Assembly (NCBI GenBank): GCA_003117195.1
Contig: BDSI01000034.1
Coordinates: forward strand, 704,956 to 768,955
Length of the DNA stretch: 64,000 nt
Direction: 5' to 3'
Origin: Eudorina sp. 2006-703-Eu-15
Taxonomy: Eukaryota; Chlorophyta; Chlorophyceae; Chlamydomonadales; Volvocaceae
Shown here piece by piece: positions 58,101-64,000 of this stretch (position 1 is the stretch's first letter; each line of letters begins with the position of its first letter). A model generated the notes under the pieces. It did not search any database. It saw nothing but the letters and a program-made list of their open reading frames with translations, and had not been told where the DNA came from. Position numbers and translations under genes: made by a program.

Positions 58101-60300
58101 TGGGGGGCCGTGGAGATGGGAACATAACCGACACACCGGGCGGGAGAGGGATCAAAAGAAAAGAAAAACAAATCCGGGAGGGGGTGACGGGTTTAAGGAC
58201 GGGTTGTGTGGGGACAGCAGGGGCGCCAGTCAGAGCCGCGGGCGGGTGGCGTATAGCGGAGATAGCGGAGATAGCGGTAACATACCGTATCGAAATCATA
58301 CTGCACCCACCCCACCCCCACCCCCAAATCCCACTCCCAAATCCTTCACCTAACCCTCTCTACAATTTCACCCCCATCCCCCACAGTCAATCAATCGTCA
58401 CCCGCACCCCCCCAAAGCCCCCCCTGCCTTCCCCCCTCCGCCTCCCCACATGTTTTAATGCCCCCAACCTCTGAGTCCACACTCACGACCGCTTCCTCAC
58501 GCCCACCGCTAACGTCCCCTCCATCCCCACTCGACCCTCCCCCCGCCCTTTCTCCCCCCGCCCTTTCTCCCCCCGCCTTGCCCTCCCCCCACATCCAGAT
58601 CAACATCTCCGGTTACTTCATACCCCCCTTCGACCGCGACACCCCGATGCCCGTGTCCTCCACCCTGTTGGTGGACATCACCAACCCGGGCCCCGCCATT
58701 CTGACGGTGTCGGACCAGGCGGTGGGGGCGGCAGTGGGGTCCACACTGGGGTTGGCGTCGAGCCAGGTGTGTGTGGGGGGGATGGGGGTGGGGGTGGGGG
58801 TGGGGGTGGTGGAGTGTCGGAGTGTATAAGAAACCTGAGCCGCGAGGGCTTATGTGTGTGTATGTGTATGTGTGTGTGCGTGTGTATCGTTACATATCTG
58901 CCGGGCCGACGCTGGCCGGGGGCGCTAACCCGCCCCATACGGGAGACCGCCGAAGCACTCTCCCAGAGAACTGGGAGAGGGGCGAGGAGACACAGCACGG
59001 GACCACAAGGGTGTGTGTAGGTTGTGGTGTCCCGCGAGAATGTCAGACACATACACAGCCGTACCGCAGCCGTACAAATCAAGTGGTTGTCATATCTCAA
59101 GTGCCGTTGCACCACCCACCAGGGATATTCCGATAGGCCACATACCGCGTCGCTGATACACACACATACACACACAGCGTCGCCTACATCGCCTGTTACG
59201 CTGGACTTCGCTTCTCGCGGCTCAGTTACCTTTTACACACACAGCCGTGGGTGGTTAACTGGTTGTGGGTGGGCTACGTCGGGCAAACATACACACGGCC
59301 ATGCGGACTGGCGGAGCCCGGGATGTCGCCTCCGTACCGGTGGCCCGCCTTGCGTCCCACCAAGGACGCAGCCCTGCCCTGCCCTGCCCTGCCCTGCCCT
59401 GCCCTGCCCGCGCCGTCGCTGGGCAGCGGACCAGCGGTACGTTGTCCGTACCTTGTCGTACATGTCGTACATGCCAATACGCCTGCTGTGCCGTACCTCC
59501 CCTCCCCCCCGCAGGTCTTTTCCGTGACGGGTCCCGACGGCTTCACCAACGGCACCGGCAGCAACGTGGTGACGGTGGTGCCCTCGCCGCCGCCGCCGCC
59601 CGCCGCCGACTGCCCGCAGCCCCACCTGGGCAGCCTGTGCGGGGCGGACGCGGTGGGGGCCATCGTGGGCATCATCGGGGGGGGCCTGCTGGTGATCGGG
59701 CTGTTTGTGGCGCTGGCGGTGTGCCTCATCAACCGGGTGAGGCCGGGGGTGTAAAGGGGGGGGAGTAGGCATTCTCTGCGTCTTCCCCCCACCCCCCCTT
59801 TCCGGGTTGTGGCGCACGCACCGGCGAAACGCTGCCGTCATACCCTGAAGCTGCACACGCGCACCCGCCCCTTCCCATCCCTCCCCCGACCGTCTCCCCC
59901 CTTTACCCTGACCCTGGCCCTGACCCTGACCCTGACCCTGACCCTGACCCTGACCCTGACCCTGACCCTGACCCTGACCCTGACCCTGACCCTGACCCTG
60001 ACCCTGACCCTGACCCTGACCCTGACCCTGACCCTGACCCTGACCCTGACCCTAGACCCTCCCCTCTTCCCGCTCCCGCGCACCCCAACCCCCTCCGCCT
60101 GCTCCTGCTGGCCCCCCCCTTTCCAGGGCCGGCAGCCGGTGCTTCCCATGGACGACTACGCCTGGGTGCAGAAGTACGCGGCCGTCACGCCGGGCATGGC
60201 GGCGGGCGGCTACGCCCCCCCCGTGTTCCGAGCCACACCCTACGCCGTGGACCTCAACCAGCCGGCGTACTACTACGGCACCGCCGTGATCCGGGAATAG
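52101..60300 (+). CDS. Large Ser-Pro-rich (hydroxyproline-rich type) cell-surface glycoprotein with C-terminal membrane anchor
   Basis: Probable cell-wall/extracellular-matrix protein. Exons 52101-53152, 55205-57469, 57905-58079, 58599-58766, 59515-59736 and 60127-60300 join in phase (about 1351 residues if ATG 52101 is used). Exon 1 ends with a hydrophobic segment (LLRTAAALLILGAAAVAAYG) and a Cys-rich stretch (SMCPSLQ, TSCSLQYM, RVACADC). Exon 2 starts FTVYVLPDRS and is then dominated by PSPPPP/RPPPPP runs interrupted near 56130-56330 by a globular block, typical of algal hydroxyproline-rich glycoproteins. Exons 3-5 encode a Cys-containing ectodomain; exon 5 holds a transmembrane helix (GAIVGIIGGGLLVIGLFVAL) and exon 6 a Tyr-rich cytosolic tail. 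The start is uncertain: the hydrophobic segment would be an ordinary signal peptide if translation began just before it or in an unseen exon. No specific family name is justified. Confidence 0.72.
54222..54280 (+). repeat. Dispersed motif B copy 6 (glycoprotein intron 1)
   Basis: CGTGTGCGTGTGTTATTAGA then GCAAGCAGAGCAGGAGTGCG and TGACATGC. Sense orientation relative to the host gene. Confidence 0.75.
59904..60057. repeat. (CCCTGA)n hexanucleotide array, about 25 copies
   Basis: Near-perfect CCCTGA repeats in the last intron of the glycoprotein gene, about 70 bases before the final exon. One early GGCCCTGA variant. Confidence 0.95.
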
Positions 60301-60390
60301 GGCCCGGGGGGAGGCGGGAATAGGGCCCGGCGGGAGACGGGAATAGGGGCCGGGGGGAGGCGGGAATAGGGCCCGGGGGGAGGCGGGGGG
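60301..60390. repeat. Short tandem repeat directly after the glycoprotein stop codon
   Basis: Four imperfect units of about 22-25 bases containing GGGAATAGGGCCCGGGGGGA. The last codon of the gene (GAATAG) is itself part of the first unit, so the array begins within the stop codon region. Confidence 0.85.
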
Positions 60391-61387
60391 GATTCTTTGC
60401 TGGTTCTGGCTGCCCCCGCCGGGATGCATCCGCGCTGGGCGGGGGATTCTTGCTGCCCGTGAAACCCCCGGGTGGGGTGGGGTGGGGTGGGGCCCGCAGA
60501 TGGGTTGGGTGGGAGCAAGGACGTCGCCATGTAGCTGGCTGGGTGAAGGTTTGGATGCTGACGGTGGAGAAGCGGGAGGAGGAGGAGGGTTTATTTGACG
60601 CCGCCGCCGCGGGTGGAAGTGATGCGGTTGGGAGGTAGGTGATGGGAGGGAGGGAAGTAGCGCGGTGGCGGGCGGGCGGGCCGTGGTGGGGAGGCGCTCC
60701 CGGGGGTGGCCTCTCAGGTGTAGGTACATATGTGTGTGGGGTGTGTGTGGAGAATTCGATTGCGGGGGTGGGGGGCCCGTCGAGGCGTGTGTGGCGCGGG
60801 GTTGTGGAGTGTGGGTTGTGACCCCGGGGCGAACGACCGCGCCCCGCGGTCCTGGTGGGATGGCGGGACCCTGTTCATGTGTGGGAGTGTGGGGTTTGAG
60901 AAGAAATCAAACCCCACAGAAGAAATCAACCCCCTTCTTACCCCCGGGTAAGAAGAAATCAAACCCGGGAGAAGGGGGGAGCAAGCCAGTGGCGGCCTGC
61001 CAAAGCGCCTGTGGTCGCCTCGCGGTCACGGTCGGGCTCGTGCGTTTTTTCCTTTCCCTGTCCGCCTCTTTCTCTTCACTGTACGTCTCTCTCCCTCTTG
61101 CGCTGGCGCGCTGCCTTCCCTGAATTCTGTGTCCCCGACCCTAGTTCTCTGCCAAGCAACATATTATGATTCTCCCCTTCATCATGATTTAGTACCGTAC
61201 CTTTCTTCCTTTGCCATTTTCTAGCGTCTTTCCATTTGCCTACCTCCCGTTGTCCGTACCGTACCGTCTGTACCTCCGCCCGGTGCGTTTGTCGGCGGCA
61301 AGACGGGCGAGTGTGTGGCAGGCCGGGGGCTACCGTAGGGACCTAGCTGCAACCCCTCCCCCCGCTGGTGTACAGTACATATGTTGT

Positions 61388-61431
61388 GCGTGCGTGACTG
61401 CGTGTTTAGAGGAGAGACCCGCCCGACCCAA
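61388..61431 (+). repeat. Dispersed motif A copy downstream of the glycoprotein gene
   Basis: GCGTGTTTAGAGGAGAGACC then CGCCCGACCC, + orientation, the same strand as the upstream gene. Confidence 0.6.
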
Positions 61432-61868
61432 ACCAAGGACCGCGCGCGTGTGCGTGGTGCGTGGTGCGCTGGTGTTGGTCGACCAGGGGATGTGGCGGCG
61501 GGGCCGTGGGGCGCTGCAGCATGCGCCCGTGTGAGGGCACCGATTAGGGCTGCGATTGACCTGTCGTACCAATGGATGGCGGTTAGCGGTTGTTAGTGGT
61601 TGGGTACGCGGTGAACGCGGTGCCCTAGGGGGGGTTGGACTCGAACTAAACAAACTAGAAGCACTTTTAACACCCTGGTAATTGGGTTGTGGGTGCGTGG
61701 GTGGGTGGCCGCTGCGGCCGGAACCCCCCTTCGGTTGCACGGCACTCTCCGTAGTACGGTAGTACGGTCGCTGTACATGGAAGTTAATAAGGGCGGAGCG
61801 AGGGGAGAGCGGAGGGGAGGCGTCTGCGCATTCCGGTGTCCGCACATGCGCCGTGACCGGCAGTCGCC

Positions 61869-61903
61869 GACTGACTGACTGACTGACTGACTGACTGACT
61901 GAC
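61869..61903. repeat. (GACT)n tetranucleotide array
   Basis: About eight or nine GACT copies; inverted relative to the CAGT array at 63166-63226. Confidence 0.92.
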
Positions 61904-62701
61904 GCAAAGGCGCGGGACGGCCGTTGCACGGACGGGTGGGTGTCGAGGCCGTTCTACGCTGGGGCTGATGCGGCTGTTGCGCCCGCCTGCCTGAAGGCCG
62001 CACAGGTGTCTTGACCGGCAGTCGCCGACCTTTTTTAGCAGGCGAACAGGCTGCGAACGAAGTGCCTGGAAGCAAAGAATTATTCGCGCGCGCGTGTGTG
62101 TGTGTGTGGTGTGCGTGAAAAAGAAAACTGAACAAACTGTGTGTGTGTGTAATGTGTAGGGTGAGGCTGTCGGACGGGTATTTCGGGAACGTGAGTGGCT
62201 CCTCCCCCCCGTCCCACACAATGTGAGTTGGGGGTTGGGGGGAATGAGGGGGAGGGCCGCCGGCGCCGCGATGGTGTCGTCGGCCCCCGGAGCTGCGGCC
62301 CCCCCCCCGCTTCAACCTTCCGGTGTGTGTGAGCCTGGTCGGTCATTCATCACCGCCAGTGCATCCATTGACACCCGGGGGGGGGGGGGGCGGGGGGTCC
62401 ACCTAGGGTACTGTACTGCAGCTGGGGACTGTTGCGGCGGACCTCGCAAGAGGAGGGGGAGATCGTCGGCAGCCCACCCTAATCGGAGAGACCTCCCTCC
62501 TCGAAGTTTGGTGTGTTTTTTGGGGGGGCGGACCGCCGGAGGACTTACCTGGGCGCTGCTGTACACGTGAAGAGCTGCTCCCTGCCGCAGTGAGTACGAA
62601 TCACAAGTACGTCCGTACGGATGTACGGACGAATGCTCACTAGGGTTTCCTTCAGTACTTCCGTATCGATGTTAATGTAATGTAACCGTTACAAGGTGGA
62701 C

Positions 62702-62772
62702 CCGTATCCCGACCCGATGTTGTAATAGCCTTACACCCATCTTCCCGACCCGATGTTGTAATAGCCTTACCC
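62702..62772. repeat. Tandem duplication of about 34 bp
   Basis: GACCCGATGTTGTAATAGCC followed by TTAC occurs twice, at about 62711 and 62748. Confidence 0.85.
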
Positions 62773-63165
62773 CCGCTGACGCCCACCCGGTGGCCTGCGG
62801 CCTGAGGCGGCCGCCTGGCCGCATAGCTAGCCGCCTGCTGAGGGGTCGAGGGAGGGCTGCCGGTGCCAGACCGGCTCTCACAGACCCGGTCGTGATCTCG
62901 TGAAGGCAGGGCAGGCCCGCATGCAACCTAGAAAACCCACCACCACCACCATGACACACCGTTCCGTTCGTGCTCCGTGTGCTGGGACGTCCCAGCAGCG
63001 GCCATGTCGACATGGCCGCAGCTCCCCGGGAGGAGCGCGAACTGCCGCGGCGGCACCGGCACCGGCAGCTGCTGAGCTCGCTGTCACATGACACATGACA
63101 GCGCCGTCAACGGACGGATATCGGATGAGGGATCAGTGCGCGGCCCAGCGGTGCACTGTCGACAG

Positions 63166-63226
63166 CATGTCAGTCAGTCATTCAGTCAGTCAGTCAGTCA
63201 GTCAGTCAGTCAGTCAGTCAGTCAGT
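63166..63226. repeat. (CAGT)n tetranucleotide array
   Basis: About fifteen CAGT copies with one ATTCAGT interruption near the left end. Confidence 0.92.
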
Positions 63227-64000
63227 TGCGGAGGCGGGATCCATGATCGATCCGGGGTGCGTGCGGCGGGGGCCTTATACTGTGTATGTACGGCAGTCTG
63301 TATACCGAACTCTCGGGTTCGGGGAGTCAAGGCGCCTCTGCATTGGGTTTCGACGTTATTTGTTGAATGTTGTCGAAGGACGGACAGCCAAGCAAGTTCG
63401 GCTCCCTCCCGGCTCCCTCACTCCCCGCCGTGTGATTCGGCGGGTCTGGCGCGGTTCCCAGGAGAGGCAATCCTGGCGCGCTGGTAACCTGCTGGTGTGG
63501 TGGCCGGTATGGCTGCATGACCCTCACCCCCGCGGGTGATGGAGGATGGGTGCGCAGTCCTTGCTTGGTAGAGGTTGATTAGACGAGGCACCTACGAGCT
63601 ATCTGGGCCCGCTGGAACACCCGGTCGGGACACGGGTCCACCTTGTACCGGTTACATTACATTAAGTTCGGGAGCCAACTCACAGCAGTTATACAACAGC
63701 AGTACTCTTGACAGTTTGCTTGGTAACGGCTGCTGGGTCGCCGCCAAGCGAAGACGACGGAGTCACACCGGTACGACAAAAAAGTACACCGGATGCCGCA
63801 CTACAGCGTGGCACCTACGGTACTACATATACCTCTGGCTGCGTCCCTGGTACGTACCTTCACTGCCCAAGTAAGTCCACTATCTGGTCCAGGGGCTGCT
63901 GCTGGTTACGTGGTCATCGCATGCATCGCACATGTCTGTCCGCCGGAGCTGCGGCGCAACCGGCAGCCGCGCACCGACCCTAGAGCGATAAAACCTTGGG

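Larger units (their letters stand above)
60391..64000. other. Gene-poor flank rich in simple repeats
   Basis: No supported gene. Contents include AAGAAATCAAACCC-type repeats near 60898-60967, a motif A copy at 61388-61431, TGAC/CAGT tetranucleotide arrays, a GT tract near 62095 and a short tandem duplication near 62702. The glycoprotein 3'UTR must extend some way in; TGTAA occurs only near 62677. Confidence 0.5.

Noticed and set aside
59838..60300. ORF through the CCCTGA array fused to the final glycoprotein exon
   Set aside because: The array is intronic: exon 5 has a GT donor at 59737 and exon 6 a CAG acceptor at 60124-60126 in matching phase.

Overview
The window looks like nuclear DNA of a volvocine or chlamydomonad green alga. 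It is GC-rich, and its intron-dense genes have small, well-behaved exons that stay in phase across GT-AG junctions. It is full of microsatellites and minisatellites, shows TGTAA-type polyadenylation motifs, and carries an extracellular-matrix type Ser-Pro-rich glycoprotein gene. The species cannot be named from the sequence alone. All gene models below were assembled by hand, joining exons by splice site, phase and family similarity; none was checked by alignment.

Layout. 1-4221 (+): 3' part of an unrecognised coiled-coil protein. 6948-11497 (-): NADPH-type aldo/keto reductase, seven exons, with introns invaded by satellites and a LINE tail. 14099-21910 (+): CEP120-family centriole protein, 13 exons. 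23309-25330 (-): decayed non-LTR retrotransposon, followed by an AT-richer repeat island to about 27.2 kb. 27650-31183 (+): tubulin-tyrosine-ligase-like enzyme. 32662-38945 (-): TBCCD1 family (Chlamydomonas ASQ2). 40232-43125 (+): ZC3HC1/NIPA-type C3HC zinc-finger protein. 45387-49758 (-): DedA/VTT membrane protein, probably organellar. 52101-60300 (+): large proline-rich, membrane-anchored cell-surface glycoprotein. 60301-64000: no gene seen, mostly simple repeats.

Three consecutive genes (CEP120, TTLL, TBCCD1) all act on centrioles or microtubules, so 14-39 kb reads as a basal-body/cilium neighbourhood. The genes otherwise look functionally independent, in convergent or divergent pairs without operons.

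The most unusual signal is a pair of short dispersed sequence families. They occur repeatedly in introns of TBCCD1, ZC3HC1, DedA and the surface glycoprotein, always in the transcriptional orientation of the host gene, and at two introns they begin at or within about ten bases of the splice donor. This resembles intron-generating (introner-like) elements and is the main candidate for an undescribed system here.
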